Part shown: positions 38,597-51,411 of the stretch, one piece after another
How positions within the stretch are numbered: the stretch's first letter is position 1
Layout: each line of letters opens with the position of its first letter
Assembly (NCBI RefSeq): GCF_030705305.1
Contig: NZ_JAUZEE010000004.1
Span: 124,001-188,000, forward strand
Source of the DNA: Leptothrix discophora
GTDB lineage: Bacteria; Pseudomonadota; Gammaproteobacteria; Burkholderiales; Burkholderiaceae_C
Reading direction: 5' to 3'
Length of the DNA: 64,000 nucleotides
Notes under the pieces: generated by a model
Told to the model about the DNA's origin: nothing
The model's database searches: none
Seen by the model: only the letters and a program-made list of their open reading frames with translations
Position numbers and translations under genes: made by a program

Positions 38597-39163
38597 TCAG
38601 CCGCGCCCGCCTTCGGTTCCCGTTTCCCGCATCGCGAAACGCCGGATCAGGCCCTCGCAGGCAGCCTCGATCAGGTCCAGCGCCCACTCGAAGTTGGCGG
38701 CGCTGCCGTAGTACGGGTCAGGCACGACCCGTGGCACGCCCTCGGGCGCATAGCTCATCAGCAGGCGCAGGCGGCCAGCGTGTTCGGGCGGACAGACGCT
38801 GAGCAGGCTGTCGAGGTTGTCCTCGTCCATGGCCAGGATCAGGTCGAAGCGCTCGAAGTCGGACGCCCTCACCCGCCGCGCCTGCAGTCCCGCCAGGTCG
38901 TAGCCGCGCCGAGCGGCGTGGGCGACCGAGCGCGGGTCAGCCGGCATGTTGGCGGTCTGGTGGGCATGCGTGCCGGCCGAGTCGACCACCAGGCGACCCG
39001 ACAGCCCACTCATGTCGGCATGGTGGCGCAGCACCGCCTCGGCGGTCGGCGAGCGGCAGATGTTGCCCATGCAGACCATCAGGACGCGCAGGGGCGTGCC
39101 ATCGTCGAGATCGGGCAGGCCGGTGTCCTCGACACCTCCGCGGGCGTCTTCCGAGCGACTCAT
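38597..39163 (-). CDS. Low-molecular-weight protein-tyrosine-phosphatase family protein
   Basis: 188 residues. P-loop [15 protein letters not shown] (C-X5-R-S) near residue 31 and the general-acid loop VPDPYYGS. An N-terminal extension of ~25 residues precedes the fold. Its ATG overlaps the uvrB TGA by 4 bp, so it is probably translated after UvrB. Substrate unknown; no capsule genes nearby. Confidence 0.9.
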   Translation of the reverse strand: MSRSEDARGGVEDTGLPDLDDGTPLRVLMVCMGNICRSPTAEAVLRHHADMSGLSGRLVVDSAGTHAHQTANMPADPRSVAHAARRGYDLAGLQARRVRASDFERFDLILAMDEDNLDSLLSVCPPEHAGRLRLLMSYAPEGVPRVVPDPYYGSAANFEWALDLIEAACEGLIRRFAMRETGTEGGRG

Positions 39164-41358
39164 GCGCGCCCTCCCCTGTCGCTGGCCGGCACCAGCGGGT
39201 GGTCGGAGACGGTCGCGCCGAAGGCCTGCTCGCGCAGGTGGGCCAGCTGGTCGCGCAGACGCGCGGCCTGCTCGAATTCGAGGTTGCGGGCGTGTTCGAG
39301 CATCTGTTTCTCGAGCTGCTTGATGCGCTTGCCGAGGTCCTTCTCGGACAGGGCCTCGACCTCGGCGGCCTGACGCTCGACCTGCACGGCGTCACGGCCG
39401 GATTTTTCGCCGTAGACGCCGTCGATCAGTTCCTTGATCTGCTTGCGGATGCCGCGCGGCGTGATGCCGTGCTCGGCATTGAAGGCAACCTGGCGGGCGC
39501 GCCGGCGCTCGGTCTCGCCGATGGCCTTGCGCATCGACTCGGTCATGCGGTCCGCGTACAGGATCGCCCTGCCGTTGACGTTGCGGGCCGCACGGCCGAT
39601 GGTCTGGATCAGGCTGCGCTCGGCGCGCAGGAAGCCTTCCTTGTCGGCATCGAGGATGGCCACCAGCGACACCTCGGGGATGTCCAGGCCCTCGCGCAGC
39701 AGGTTGATGCCCACCAGCACATCGAAGGTGCCCAGGCGCAGGTCGCGCAGGATCTCGACCCGCTCGACCGTGTCGATGTCCGAGTGCAGGTAGCGCACCT
39801 TGACGCCGTTCTCGGCGAGGTAGTCGGTCAGCTGCTCGGCCATGCGCTTGGTCAGCGTCGTGATCAGCACCCGCTCGTTGATCGCCACGCGCTGGTGGAT
39901 CTCCTGCAGCACGTCATCGACCTGGTGGGTGGCCGGACGGACCTCCACGGTCGGATCGACCAGCCCGGTCGGCCGCACCACCTGCTCGACCACCTGGCCG
40001 GCGTTGCGGTTCTCGTAGTCGGCGGGCGTGGCCGAGACGAAGACCGCCTGGCGCATCTTGCGTTCGAACTCCTCGAAGCGCAGCGGGCGGTTGTCCATCG
40101 CGCTGGGCAGGCGGAAGCCATATTCGACCAGCGTGGTCTTGCGGGCCCGGTCGCCGTTGTACATGCCGCCCAGCTGGCCGATCAGCACGTGGCTCTCGTC
40201 GAGGAACATCAGCGCATCGGGCGGCAGGTAATCGACCAGCGTCGGCGGCGGATCGCCCGGTTTCGCGCCCGACAGGTGGCGGCTGTAGTTCTCGATGCCC
40301 TTGCAGTGGCCGACCTCCTGGAGCATCTCCAGGTCGAAGCGGGTGCGCTGCTCGATGCGCTGGGCCTCGACCAGCTTGCCGGCGGCGACGAACTCGGCCA
40401 GCCGTTCGCGCAGCTCGTCCTTGATGCCGTCGATCGCCGCAAGCACGCGCTCGCGCGGCGTCACGTAGTGGCTGGACGGGTAGATCGTGAAGCGCGGCAC
40501 CTTCTGGCGGATCTTGCCGGTCAGCGGGTCGAACAGCTGCAGGCCCTCGACCTCGTCGTCGAACATCTCGATGCGCACGGCCAGCTCGGAATGCTCGGCC
40601 GGGAAGATGTCGATCGTGTCGCCGCGCACGCGGAAGGAGCCGCGCGAGAAGTCGGTGTCGTTGCGCGTGTACTGCATGCGGATCAGCTGCGCGATGGCGT
40701 CGCGCTGGCCGATGCGGTCGCCCAGGCGCACGATGAAGCGCATCTGGGTGTAGTCCTCGGGCTTGCCGATGCCGTAGATCGCGCTGACGGTCGCGACGAT
40801 CACGGTGTCGCGGCGCTCCAGCACGCTCTTGGTGGCCGACAGGCGCATCTGCTCGATGTGCTCGTTGATCGAGCTGTCCTTCTCGATGAACAGGTCGCGC
40901 TGAGGCACGTAGGCCTCGGGCTGGTAGTAGTCGTAGTAGCTGACGAAGTACTCGATCGCGTTGCGCGGGAAGAACTCGCGGAACTCGGCGTAGAGCTGCG
41001 CGGCCAGCGTCTTGTTGGGCGCGAAGACGATGGCCGGACGGCCCATGCGCGCGATGACGTTGGCCATCGTGTAGGTCTTGCCCGAGCCGGTCACGCCCAG
41101 CAGCGTCTGGAAGGTCAGGCCGTCCCCGATGCCCTCGCACAGCGCATCGATCGCGGTGGGCTGGTCACCCGCCGGCGGATAGGGCTGATAGAGCTGGAAG
41201 GGCGAGCCCTCGTAGGTCACGAAGGTGCCCTCGCCCGGCGGCACGTCGGTGGCAGGCTGGTCCTGCACGGCCACCCCGGACCCAGGCCCGGCCCCTGACC
41301 TTGCCGACAGCTCCGCCCGGACCGCCTCCGGCAAGCCTGCTCGCTCCAGATCGCTCAT
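39160..41358 (-). CDS. uvrB: Excinuclease ABC subunit B
   Basis: 732 residues, slightly long owing to an N-terminal extension of ~45 residues. Helicase motifs: [14 protein letters not shown] (Walker A), beta-hairpin region [60 protein letters not shown] and [10 protein letters not shown]-terminal UVR domain ([24 protein letters not shown]). Nucleotide excision repair. No LexA-type box was found in the 89-bp gap before the divergent aminotransferase. Confidence 0.96.
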   Translation of the reverse strand: MSDLERAGLPEAVRAELSARSGAGPGSGVAVQDQPATDVPPGEGTFVTYEGSPFQLYQPYPPAGDQPTAIDALCEGIGDGLTFQTLLGVTGSGKTYTMANVIARMGRPAIVFAPNKTLAAQLYAEFREFFPRNAIEYFVSYYDYYQPEAYVPQRDLFIEKDSSINEHIEQMRLSATKSVLERRDTVIVATVSAIYGIGKPEDYTQMRFIVRLGDRIGQRDAIAQLIRMQYTRNDTDFSRGSFRVRGDTIDIFPAEHSELAVRIEMFDDEVEGLQLFDPLTGKIRQKVPRFTIYPSSHYVTPRERVLAAIDGIKDELRERLAEFVAAGKLVEAQRIEQRTRFDLEMLQEVGHCKGIENYSRHLSGAKPGDPPPTLVDYLPPDALMFLDESHVLIGQLGGMYNGDRARKTTLVEYGFRLPSAMDNRPLRFEEFERKMRQAVFVSATPADYENRNAGQVVEQVVRPTGLVDPTVEVRPATHQVDDVLQEIHQRVAINERVLITTLTKRMAEQLTDYLAENGVKVRYLHSDIDTVERVEILRDLRLGTFDVLVGINLLREGLDIPEVSLVAILDADKEGFLRAERSLIQTIGRAARNVNGRAILYADRMTESMRKAIGETERRRARQVAFNAEHGITPRGIRKQIKELIDGVYGEKSGRDAVQVERQAAEVEALSEKDLGKRIKQLEKQMLEHARNLEFEQAARLRDQLAHLREQAFGATVSDHPLVPASDRGGRA

Positions 41359-41447
41359 GCTGAACTTGTCCTCGCCTAAAATTTGCGCAACCGCCCAGGG
41401 TAACTCAGGGTGGACTTCCCCTCCAACACCAGCCGACAGGCCAGATC

Positions 41448-42644
41448 ATGTCCCTCTTCACCTCCGTCGAGATGGCGCCGCGTGACCCGATCCTCGGGTT
41501 GAACGAGCAATTCGGTGCCGACACCAACCCCGCCAAGGTCAACCTGGGCGTGGGCGTCTACTTCGACGAGAACGGCAAGCTGCCGCTGCTCCAGTGCGTC
41601 ATCGCGGCCGAACGCCAGATGATGGAAGCGCCCAAGGCGCGCGGCTACCTGCCGATCGAGGGCATCGCCGCCTACGACAAGGCGGTGCAGGGCCTCGTGT
41701 TCGGCGCCGACAGCGTGGTCGTCCAGGGCGGCCGCGTCGCCACCGTGCAGGCCATCGGCGGCACCGGCGGCCTGAAGATCGGCGCGGACTTCCTCAAGCG
41801 CGTCAACCCGGGCGCGACGGTGCTGATCTCCGACCCGAGCTGGGAGAACCACCGCGCACTCTTCACCAACGCGGGCTTCCAGGTCGGCAGCTACCCGTAC
41901 TACGACGCCGCCGCCAAGGGCGTGAACTTCGACGCCATGATCGGCGCGCTGCGCTCGGCCGCCGCCGGCACCGTGGTCGTGCTGCATGCCTGCTGCCACA
42001 ACCCGACCGGCTACGACATCACCCCGGCGCAATGGGACCAGGTCGTCGAGGCGGTCAAGTCGCGCGAGCTGGTGGCCTTCCTCGACATGGCCTACCAGGG
42101 CTTCGGCGACGGCATCACCGAGGACGGCGCCGCGGTCCAGAAGTTCCTGGCTGCCGGCATCGAGTTCTTCGTCTCGACCTCGTTCTCGAAGAGCTTCTCG
42201 CTCTACGGCGAGCGCGTCGGCGCGCTGAGCGTGGTCTGCGGCAGCAAGGAAGACGCCGCGCGCGTGCTGTCGCAACTCAAGATCGTCATCCGCACCAACT
42301 ATTCCAACCCGCCGACGCACGGCGCACAGGTCGTCGCCACCGTGCTGACCACGCCGGAACTGCGCCAGATGTGGGAGACCGAGCTGGCCGGCATGCGCAC
42401 CCGCATCCGACAGATGCGCACCGCGCTGGTCGAGCGCCTGAAGGCAGCCGGCGTGTCGCGCGACTTCAGCTTCATCGCGCAGCAGAAGGGCATGTTCAGC
42501 TACTCCGGCCTGACGAAGGACCAGATGGTCCGCCTGCGCGACGAGTTCGGCGTCTACGGCGTCGACTCCGGCCGCATCTGCGTGGCCGCGCTGAACGACA
42601 AGAACCTCGGCTACGTGGTCGACTCGATCGCCAAGGTGCTGTGA
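41448..42644 (+). CDS. Aromatic/aspartate aminotransferase
   Basis: 398 residues, class I PLP aminotransferase of the AspC/TyrB group: LGVGVYFDENGKLPLL, LHACCHNPTGYDIT, FLDMAYQGFGDG, PLP lysine in STSFSKSFSLYGERVG, and SNPPTHGAQVV. It transfers amino groups between aromatic or acidic amino acids and 2-oxoacids; tyrB versus aspC cannot be decided. Divergent from uvrB. Confidence 0.92.
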   Translation: MSLFTSVEMAPRDPILGLNEQFGADTNPAKVNLGVGVYFDENGKLPLLQCVIAAERQMMEAPKARGYLPIEGIAAYDKAVQGLVFGADSVVVQGGRVATVQAIGGTGGLKIGADFLKRVNPGATVLISDPSWENHRALFTNAGFQVGSYPYYDAAAKGVNFDAMIGALRSAAAGTVVVLHACCHNPTGYDITPAQWDQVVEAVKSRELVAFLDMAYQGFGDGITEDGAAVQKFLAAGIEFFVSTSFSKSFSLYGERVGALSVVCGSKEDAARVLSQLKIVIRTNYSNPPTHGAQVVATVLTTPELRQMWETELAGMRTRIRQMRTALVERLKAAGVSRDFSFIAQQKGMFSYSGLTKDQMVRLRDEFGVYGVDSGRICVAALNDKNLGYVVDSIAKVL

Positions 42645-42690
42645 TCGGCTGACACCCAGCAGTTGCCAGCAGTCCCCAGTCGTCCCCAGC

Positions 42691-42715
42691 AAGCCCGGCA
42701 TTGCCGGGCTTTTTT
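42691..42715 (+). terminator. Rho-independent terminator of the aminotransferase gene
   Basis: AAGCCCGGCA and TGCCGGGCTT form a near-perfect stem followed by a T-run, 46 bp past the stop codon. Confidence 0.9.
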
Positions 42716-42779
42716 CATGGCGCCTGGCGCCGGTTCACGACACCCTGCCCGCCATGACTTTCCGATCGCCCAAACGGAA

Positions 42780-42807
42780 ACGGGGCCTACCTTTCGGTAG
42801 GCCCCGT
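42780..42807 (-). terminator. Terminator downstream of tRNA-Arg
   Basis: Minus strand: ACGGGGCCTACC, loop GAAA, GGTAGGCCCCGT, then TTCC. A perfect 12-bp stem with a tetraloop, a few bases past the tRNA 3' end. Confidence 0.75.
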
Positions 42808-42813
42808 CACGGG

Positions 42814-42890
42814 TGGTGCGGCTGGCAGGATTCGAACCCACGACCCCTTGGTTCGTAGCCAAGTACTCTATCCAACTGAGCTACAGCCGC
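42814..42890 (-). tRNA. tRNA-Arg (anticodon ACG)
   Basis: Minus strand: acceptor GCGGCTG, D-arm GCTCAGTTGGATAGAGT, anticodon stem CTTGG with loop CTACGAA (anticodon ACG, read as ICG), T-arm GTGGGTTCGAATCC-type, and encoded CCA at 42814-42816. 77 nt. It reads CGT, CGC and CGA after A34 deamination. Confidence 0.93.
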
Positions 42891-42944
42891 ACTGCAATCA
42901 AGACCGCTACTATAACAACGAAGAAATCAAAGCGTCAAGCGGTC

Positions 42945-44192
42945 TCAGATGATTTGTGCAGCTTCCCGGTAGCAGCGCTGGGCCTGGGCCTCATCGCCCT
43001 CGCGGTCGGCGATGCGGCCAAGCCAGCGCCAGGCGTCCTGGCGCTGGGCCGCTTCGGCGCTGGCGCTCTGGGCGACACCTTCGAGCAGACGCCGCGCGCG
43101 GCCCCAGAGCTGGCGCTCGGCCATCGCGCGACCGACGGCATGCGCGAGCGGCATGTCGCCCGGCTGCGCCGAGACCGATTCCTCGAGCAGCGGCAGCCAG
43201 TCGACTGGCAGGCCGGGCAGCACGTCGATGAAGGCCTTGAGCACCGCCGCGCGTTCGCGTTCGCCCAGCTTGGACAGCTCGGTCCAGTGCGGCCGCAGCC
43301 AGCCCCGGCCATCCGGGATGCAGTCGAGCTCGGCCGAACGGCTGGCCGCCCGCGCCGTGACGACCGGATCGCGCCGGTCGGCCGCGTCGAGCTGCGCCCA
43401 GATGCGGCGCAGCTGATCGGCGTCGCGGGCGGTGTCGAGCACCTCGATGGCCAGCGACCGCAGGATGCCGTGCGCGGCCACCGGGGCGATGCCCTGGTGC
43501 TTGGCCAGCAGGCGCGCGGTGCGCAGGGCCTCCAGCGGCTGGCGCGCCAGGCGGGCAGCCTGCAGGCGCAGGCGCAAGGCCTGGGTGCGGCGGGCGACGC
43601 CAGCGGGCAGCTGGGCCAGCTGTTCCAGCGCGCGGCCGGCCTCGCGGTCGTCGATCGCCCATTCGGCTGCCAGCAGGCGCGCACCCTCGGCCACCGGCAG
43701 GTGCGCCGCCTTGGGGCCCAATGCCGTCAGCGCGTTGCCCAGCTGCTCGTCACGCCGCGCACGGTCCTGCAGTCGATGCAGGCTGCTCGCGGCGAGGAGG
43801 TGCGCGAGCGTCGCGAACTCGCCGTCGGCGGTCAGCTCGGGCGTCAGGGCCTGGATCTCCAGCGCCCGTTGTGCCGCCTTGTGGGCCCGGCTGTAGCGAC
43901 CGGCGTAGAGCAGGCCGATGGCCTCGCGCAGGGCGGTCTGGGCGGCGCGTTCGCGGCGCTGCAGGCGCCAGGCCCGCGCCCGCTCGGGCAGTCCGATCAG
44001 GCGGTTGAGCGTGCCCACCGCGACGTAGGACAAGGCCCCCGTCACGACGATGCCCAGCAGGAACAGGTTGAGCGACAGGTCGACCCGCCAGGGCGCCCAG
44101 TAGATCGAGACGATGCCGTCGTTGTTGCCCAGCGTACCGGCGGCCAGCGCCGCGACGACGAAGAGGATGACCAGCCAGATGACCCAGCGCAT
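42945..44192 (-). CDS. hemY: HemY-like membrane protein with TPR repeats
   Basis: 415 residues. Two N-terminal membrane helices (MRWVIWLVILFVVAALAAGTLG and LFLLGIVVTGALSYVAVG) and a long helical TPR-like domain (AAQRALEIQ, LLEGVAQSASAEAAQRQDAWRWLGRIADREGDEAQAQRCYREA). This is the proteobacterial HemY_N family, encoded after hemX; it is not the HemY protoporphyrinogen oxidase of Gram-positives. Exact role in haem synthesis unsettled. ATG 44192, 13 bp after hemX. Confidence 0.87.
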   Translation of the reverse strand: MRWVIWLVILFVVAALAAGTLGNNDGIVSIYWAPWRVDLSLNLFLLGIVVTGALSYVAVGTLNRLIGLPERARAWRLQRRERAAQTALREAIGLLYAGRYSRAHKAAQRALEIQALTPELTADGEFATLAHLLAASSLHRLQDRARRDEQLGNALTALGPKAAHLPVAEGARLLAAEWAIDDREAGRALEQLAQLPAGVARRTQALRLRLQAARLARQPLEALRTARLLAKHQGIAPVAAHGILRSLAIEVLDTARDADQLRRIWAQLDAADRRDPVVTARAASRSAELDCIPDGRGWLRPHWTELSKLGERERAAVLKAFIDVLPGLPVDWLPLLEESVSAQPGDMPLAHAVGRAMAERQLWGRARRLLEGVAQSASAEAAQRQDAWRWLGRIADREGDEAQAQRCYREAAQII

Positions 44193-44205
44193 CGCGTGCC
44201 GTCCG

Positions 44206-45513
44206 TCAGCGGCCGGCCACGGCGGCGGCCGTGGCGGCGAGGGTTTCATCCGGGCGCGGGACGCCCACCAGTCGGGTCTGCTGGCCGACCTGGCGCAGCA
44301 GGTCCAGCGCCAGCTGGGTCTTGCGCGATTGCAGATCGAAGTAGCGCCGGATCGACAGGTCCGCGCCCTGCAGGTCCGAACTGGCCGACTCGAGCTGGCG
44401 CGACAGCACCGACAGCCGCGCGTTGAGCAGCCGCAGCTTGAGGTTCTCGCGCAGCAGCACGCCTTGCTCGGGTGACAGCAACATGGCCTCGGGCTGTTCG
44501 ATGCGGGTCACGCGCACGAGGCTGCGCAGTTCCTCGATCACCAGGCCGATGGAGGACGACCAGGCCAGCTTCAGCTTGGGCAGCACGACGGCGCCCACGC
44601 TGCCGGGACCGGATGCGGAAGCCGCAGCAGACGCAGCCACGGCAGCCGAAGCCGAAGAAGACACCGTGCTGACCACGCCGGCCGCTTTCGAGGCCGCCCC
44701 GGCCGGGGCGGCAACCCGTGCCGGCAGTTCGGCCGCGTTGGCCGCGTTGGCCGCGTTCGATGGCTTGGCCGCTTCGACCGTCAACGGCATCTCGTCGGCC
44801 AGCCGCACGGTCTCATCGAGCTTGATCAGCAGCGCGCCGATGTCGGGCACGCTGACGGCGCGCACGCGGTCCAGGTCGCGGGCGATGGCGCGGCGCAGGC
44901 GTTCAAGACGCGGCTGGTTGATGCGCGCCAGCCGCTCGTCGGCCGAGCGCAGCGCCAGCACCAGGGGCTCGGCGCTGCCGGTCAGCGTGCTCTGCTGCAG
45001 GGCGACGCGGATCGCTGCATCGATGTCGGCGATGGCGTTCTCGTCCCGCGAGCGCGACAGCGACTGCAGCAGGTCGTCGAGCTGGCCGCGCTGCAACGCG
45101 ACCTCGGCCAGCTTGGCATCGAGCAACGCGGTCTTGGCCGCCGTGTCGCGCGAGACGTCGCGCGCCTCGGTGGCGAGCACGCGGGCCTCGGCGGACTGGT
45201 CGGCGCTGGTCTGCTGGCGTCGCACCAGCTCGCGTTCGAGATCGGCCAGCTGGCCGCGCGTGTTCCAGGCCAGCGTGACAGCGATCAGCGCCATGGCCGC
45301 GCCCGCCAGACCGATCACCAGGCCGAGCCTGGAACCCGGCGCGGCGACGGACGAAGACGCGGCTGCTGCCGATGCGGCTGGCGCGTCGAGCAGGCCGATG
45401 TCGGGCAAGGGTTCGCTGGATGGCGACGCGCTCGCTTCGGGAGGAAGGGCCGCCTCAGCGGGTGGGGTGGCAGCCTGATCGGCGCCGCGCTCGGGGGGTG
45501 ATACAGAGGACAC
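44206..45513 (-). CDS. hemX: HemX-like membrane protein
   Basis: 435 residues. Cytoplasmic Pro/Ala-rich N-terminus, one membrane helix (LGLVIGLAGAAMALIAVTLAW), a coiled-coil segment (ADLERELVRRQQTSADQSAEARVLATEARD) and a periplasmic helical domain ending LLNARLSVLSRQLESASSDLQGADLSIRRYFD, typical of HemX. A ~60-residue Ala/Ser-rich low-complexity insert splits the domain. Often annotated as uroporphyrinogen-III C-methyltransferase, but no methyltransferase motif is visible. Third gene of hemCDXY. Confidence 0.86.
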   Translation of the reverse strand: MSSVSPPERGADQAATPPAEAALPPEASASPSSEPLPDIGLLDAPAASAAAASSSVAAPGSRLGLVIGLAGAAMALIAVTLAWNTRGQLADLERELVRRQQTSADQSAEARVLATEARDVSRDTAAKTALLDAKLAEVALQRGQLDDLLQSLSRSRDENAIADIDAAIRVALQQSTLTGSAEPLVLALRSADERLARINQPRLERLRRAIARDLDRVRAVSVPDIGALLIKLDETVRLADEMPLTVEAAKPSNAANAANAAELPARVAAPAGAASKAAGVVSTVSSSASAAVAASAAASASGPGSVGAVVLPKLKLAWSSSIGLVIEELRSLVRVTRIEQPEAMLLSPEQGVLLRENLKLRLLNARLSVLSRQLESASSDLQGADLSIRRYFDLQSRKTQLALDLLRQVGQQTRLVGVPRPDETLAATAAAVAGR

Positions 45514-45590
45514 GATGAGGCGTTGCGCACCGGGATGAGGTCAAAACCATTGTATCGACGGGACCTATGCCAACCGATGCAGGAACCGTG

Positions 45591-46397
45591 TCAATCGGGG
45601 AACGGCATCTGCCTCAGGCGGGCCAGCATCTGCGCCGCGTCGGGCGTCACCTCGATGACCTGCGACCAGCCGGCCGCGCGCGCGGTCTCGGCGATGCGTG
45701 GGTGCGTGGCCAGCGCGGTTGTCGCCAGCAGGCCGGGCTGCGGACGCGCCTGCCTGGCGATCCAGGCCGCCAGGTGACGTACGGCCTCCGAGCTGCTGAA
45801 CTGCCAGGCGTGGCGCGCCGGATCGGCCTCGATGCGGGCCAGCAGCGCCAGCTGCGCGTCGTCCCAGGCCGGCGCGATGCGGCGGTAGGCCGCCAGCAGG
45901 TCGACACGGGCGCCGGCCGCGCGCAGCGTCGACGCCAGCCAGTCGCGGCCGTCCTCGCCGCGCACGATCAGCGCCTGCCGACCCGGCCAGTCGATCGCGG
46001 CGAGTTGCTGCTGCCACAGGGTCTCGGCATCGAACTGCGCCGAATCGGGCCGCGGGCTCAGGACCTGAGCCGCGTCCAGCCCCTGGGCCCGCAGCGCCGC
46101 GACGGTGCCGGGACCGGTGGCCGCCGCCTGCGTCGTGGCCGGCCAGCGCGAACCGACCGGCGCCTGGGCGAAGAACTGCAGCACCGCATTGGGGCTCACG
46201 AACATGACCAGGCGACGCGTGGCCAGCGTCGCCCAGGCCTGCCGGACGGCCGGGGCGAAGGCCGGCTGCGGCTCGATCACCAGCAGCGGCAGGGCGACGG
46301 CCGGACAGCCCAGCGCGGCGAGCCGATCGACCCATTCGTCAGCCTGCGGCTGCGGCCGGGTGACGATCAGCGTGGGCAGCGCCGAGGTCGTGGGCAA
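45591..46397 (-). CDS. hemD: Uroporphyrinogen-III synthase
   Basis: About 268 residues. Two-domain HemD fold with TLIVTRPQPQADEWVDRLAALG, FVSPNAVLQFF, TGPGTVAALRAQG, ALIVRGEDGRDWLASTLRAAGA, AWQFSSSEAVRHLA, and THPRIAETARAAGW. It closes hydroxymethylbilane to uroporphyrinogen III. No ATG fits: the best start is TTG 46397, 17 bp after the hemC stop; a nearby CTG or GTG is also possible. Confidence 0.88.
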   Translation of the reverse strand: MPTTSALPTLIVTRPQPQADEWVDRLAALGCPAVALPLLVIEPQPAFAPAVRQAWATLATRRLVMFVSPNAVLQFFAQAPVGSRWPATTQAAATGPGTVAALRAQGLDAAQVLSPRPDSAQFDAETLWQQQLAAIDWPGRQALIVRGEDGRDWLASTLRAAGARVDLLAAYRRIAPAWDDAQLALLARIEADPARHAWQFSSSEAVRHLAAWIARQARPQPGLLATTALATHPRIAETARAAGWSQVIEVTPDAAQMLARLRQMPFPD

Positions 46398-46414
46398 GGC
46401 AAGGGCCGGCAGCT

Positions 46415-47377
46415 TCAGGCCTCGGGCAGCGCCGCCAGCAGGTCGTCGCCACCTCCGGCACGCAGCTGGGCGACGACCTCGAGTCCAAGCGCCTCGGCGT
46501 CCTGGGTCGCGTCGAGCGTGCGCAGCACCTGCGCGCGGGCCAGCGCACGCACGATCGGCCGGCTGGCGTCCAGCGGATGGCCGAGCCGGGCCTCGATCAC
46601 GAGCTCGTCGCCGTCCCACTGTGCAAAGGCGGCCAGCGGCATGCTGCAACTGCCCCCGAGCGCGCGCGACACGGCCCGCTCGGCGTGCACCGACAACCAG
46701 GTCCCGACGTCGATGTGCTGGGCCACCAAGGCTCGCAGCGCGGTGGCGTCCTGACGCACCTCGATGCCCAGGGCGCCCTGGCCCGCGGCCGGCAGCATCA
46801 CGCCCGGGTCGATGACGCAGCGGATGCGCTCGCCCAGGCCCAGGCGCTTCAGGCCGGCCGCCGCCAGCACGATCCCGTCGTACTGGCCCTCGTCAAGCTT
46901 GCGCAGCCGGGTGTCGAGGTTGCCGCGCAACGGCTGCACGTCCAGGTCGGGCCGCAGCGCCTTGAGCTGCACGACGCGGCGCAGGCTGGAGGTGCCGACG
47001 CGTGCGCCCTGCGGCAGCGAGGCGATGTCGGCATGTCGCGGCGAGACCCAGGCGTCGCGCGGGTCCTCGCGTTCAAGCACCGCAGCCAGCACGAAGCCGT
47101 CGGGCAGCACCATCGGCACGTCCTTGAGCGAGTGGACCGCGAGGTGCGCGCGGTCCTCTTCCAGCGCCACCTCCAGCTCCTTGACGAACAGGCCCTTGCC
47201 GCCGACCTTGGACAGGGCGCGGTCAAGGATCTGGTCGCCCCGGGTCGTCATGCCGAGCAACTCGACGGCCAGGCCGTGGCGGGCGCCAAGCAGGTCACGG
47301 ACATGTTCGGCCTGCCACAGGGCGAGCCGGCTTTCGCGCGTGGCGATGATGCAGGGGTTGGGCAGCGGGGCAGTCAT
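46415..47377 (-). CDS. hemC: Porphobilinogen deaminase (hydroxymethylbilane synthase)
   Basis: 320 residues. [99 protein letters not shown], and the dipyrromethane-binding Cys in [12 protein letters not shown]. First gene of hemCDXY, divergent from ppc across 172 bp. Confidence 0.95.
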   Translation of the reverse strand: MTAPLPNPCIIATRESRLALWQAEHVRDLLGARHGLAVELLGMTTRGDQILDRALSKVGGKGLFVKELEVALEEDRAHLAVHSLKDVPMVLPDGFVLAAVLEREDPRDAWVSPRHADIASLPQGARVGTSSLRRVVQLKALRPDLDVQPLRGNLDTRLRKLDEGQYDGIVLAAAGLKRLGLGERIRCVIDPGVMLPAAGQGALGIEVRQDATALRALVAQHIDVGTWLSVHAERAVSRALGGSCSMPLAAFAQWDGDELVIEARLGHPLDASRPIVRALARAQVLRTLDATQDAEALGLEVVAQLRAGGGDDLLAALPEA

Positions 47378-47549
47378 GGCTGGATTGTCGACCAAGCGAT
47401 GGCCTTGTCCGTTGCCTCGGGTCGTCGCGCGGACGCTGCAAGGGTTGGCCCTGAATCGTTTTGGCCCCGATCTTGCGTGTTCGCCGCGAATGGCCGGTGA
47501 TACCATCGTCTTGTAACTTTGTTACTAACTTTTGAACACTGAGGTTTCA

Positions 47550-50438
<2,889 letters not shown>

Positions 50439-50489
50439 GTCCGGACCAGAGGCCGTCCTGAGGACGGCCTCGCGCCGGACGAAGCGCCC

Positions 50490-50574
50490 GGCCTTGCAAG
50501 GCCGGGCGTGGGGTGCGATGGCAGTCCACCCTCGGCCCTGCAAGGCCGGGCGTGGGGTGGGATGGTCGTCCACC
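50490..50574 (+). repeat. Two 41-bp direct repeats downstream of ppc
   Basis: Copies at 50490-50530 and 50534-50574 share 37 of 41 bases, each with GCAAGGCCGGGCGTGGGGTG and ending GTCCACC. Each begins with a small palindrome (GGCC-TGCA-AGGCC). They fill most of the ppc-livF gap. Confidence 0.8.
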
Positions 50575-50581
50575 CAACAGA

Positions 50582-50610
50582 AACGCCGGCTCACAGGCCG
50601 GCGTTCTTCT
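50582..50610. terminator. Terminator between convergent ppc and livF
   Basis: AACGCCGGC, loop TCACAG, GCCGGCGTT, then CTTCTT on the + strand. With A-rich sequence on the left it can serve both genes. Confidence 0.8.
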
Positions 50611-50661
50611 TGATGCGACCGGCCGGGAAGGCCGATCGCCACGGGCCGTTTCAGGCCCCGG

Positions 50662-51387
50662 TCATTCGCCCAGGTAGGCCGCCCGCACCTTCGGGTCGTC
50701 CAGCAGCGCACGGCCTTGGCCGCTCATCGTGACCTCGCCGGATTCCATCACGTAGCCACGGTCGGCAATGGCCAGCGCACGGCTGGCGTTCTGCTCGACC
50801 AGCAACATCGTGACGCCCTGCTTGTGGATGTCGCCGACGACCTCGAAGATCTTGTCGACCATGATCGGCGACAGGCCCATCGACGGCTCGTCAAGCAGCA
50901 GCACCTTCGGACGGGCCATCAGCGCACGGCCCATCGCGAGCATCTGCTGCTCGCCACCGGACATCGTGCCGGCGAGCTGGTCGCGGCGCTCCTTCAGGCG
51001 CGGGAAGATGCCGAAGACCTTCTCGATGTCGGCCTCGATCTCCTTGTCGTTGCGCGTGTACGCGCCCATCAGGAGGTTCTCGGTGATGGACATGCGCGTG
51101 AAGGTGCCGCGCCCTTCCGGGATCATCACCAGGCCCTGCTTGGCCAGGTCCCAGGCACCCTGGCCGCGGATGCTGCGGCCGAGGTAGTGCACGTCGCCAT
51201 CGGCGATCGGCTGGATGCCGGTGACGGCCTTGAGGGTGGTGGTCTTGCCGGCGCCGTTGGCACCGATCAGGCTGACGAGCTCGCCTTCGCGAACCTCGAT
51301 CGTGGCGCCCTTGACGGCCTGGATGCCGCCGTAGGCGACCTTGAGGCCGCGCACTTCGAGCAGCACCTGCTGTTTGCTTTGTGTCAT
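50662..51387 (-). CDS. livF: Branched-chain amino acid ABC transporter ATPase LivF
   Basis: 241 residues. Walker A GANGAGKTTTLK, IPEGRGTFTRMSITENLLMGAY, signature MSGGEQQMLAMGRALM, LLLDEPSMGLSP and VEQN switch. Ending KVRAAYLGE is typical. Forms the ATPase pair with LivG. Last gene of livHMGF. Confidence 0.95.
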   Translation of the reverse strand: MTQSKQQVLLEVRGLKVAYGGIQAVKGATIEVREGELVSLIGANGAGKTTTLKAVTGIQPIADGDVHYLGRSIRGQGAWDLAKQGLVMIPEGRGTFTRMSITENLLMGAYTRNDKEIEADIEKVFGIFPRLKERRDQLAGTMSGGEQQMLAMGRALMARPKVLLLDEPSMGLSPIMVDKIFEVVGDIHKQGVTMLLVEQNASRALAIADRGYVMESGEVTMSGQGRALLDDPKVRAAYLGE

Positions 51388-51411
51388 GTGTGTGTGCTCC
51401 GCTCGCTGCGC

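Noticed and set aside
41359-41447. LexA (SOS) box before uvrB
   Set aside because: No CTGT-N8-ACAG type palindrome was found in the gap.
42945-44192. HemY as protoporphyrinogen oxidase
   Set aside because: No FAD-binding motif; it has two membrane helices and TPR-like repeats.
44206-45513. HemX as an active uroporphyrinogen-III methyltransferase
   Set aside because: No SAM-methyltransferase motif; the protein is a membrane-anchored coiled-coil type.
47378-47549. Riboswitch or small RNA in the hemC-ppc gap
   Set aside because: Only a short palindrome GTAAC-TTT-GTTAC was seen; no structured element.
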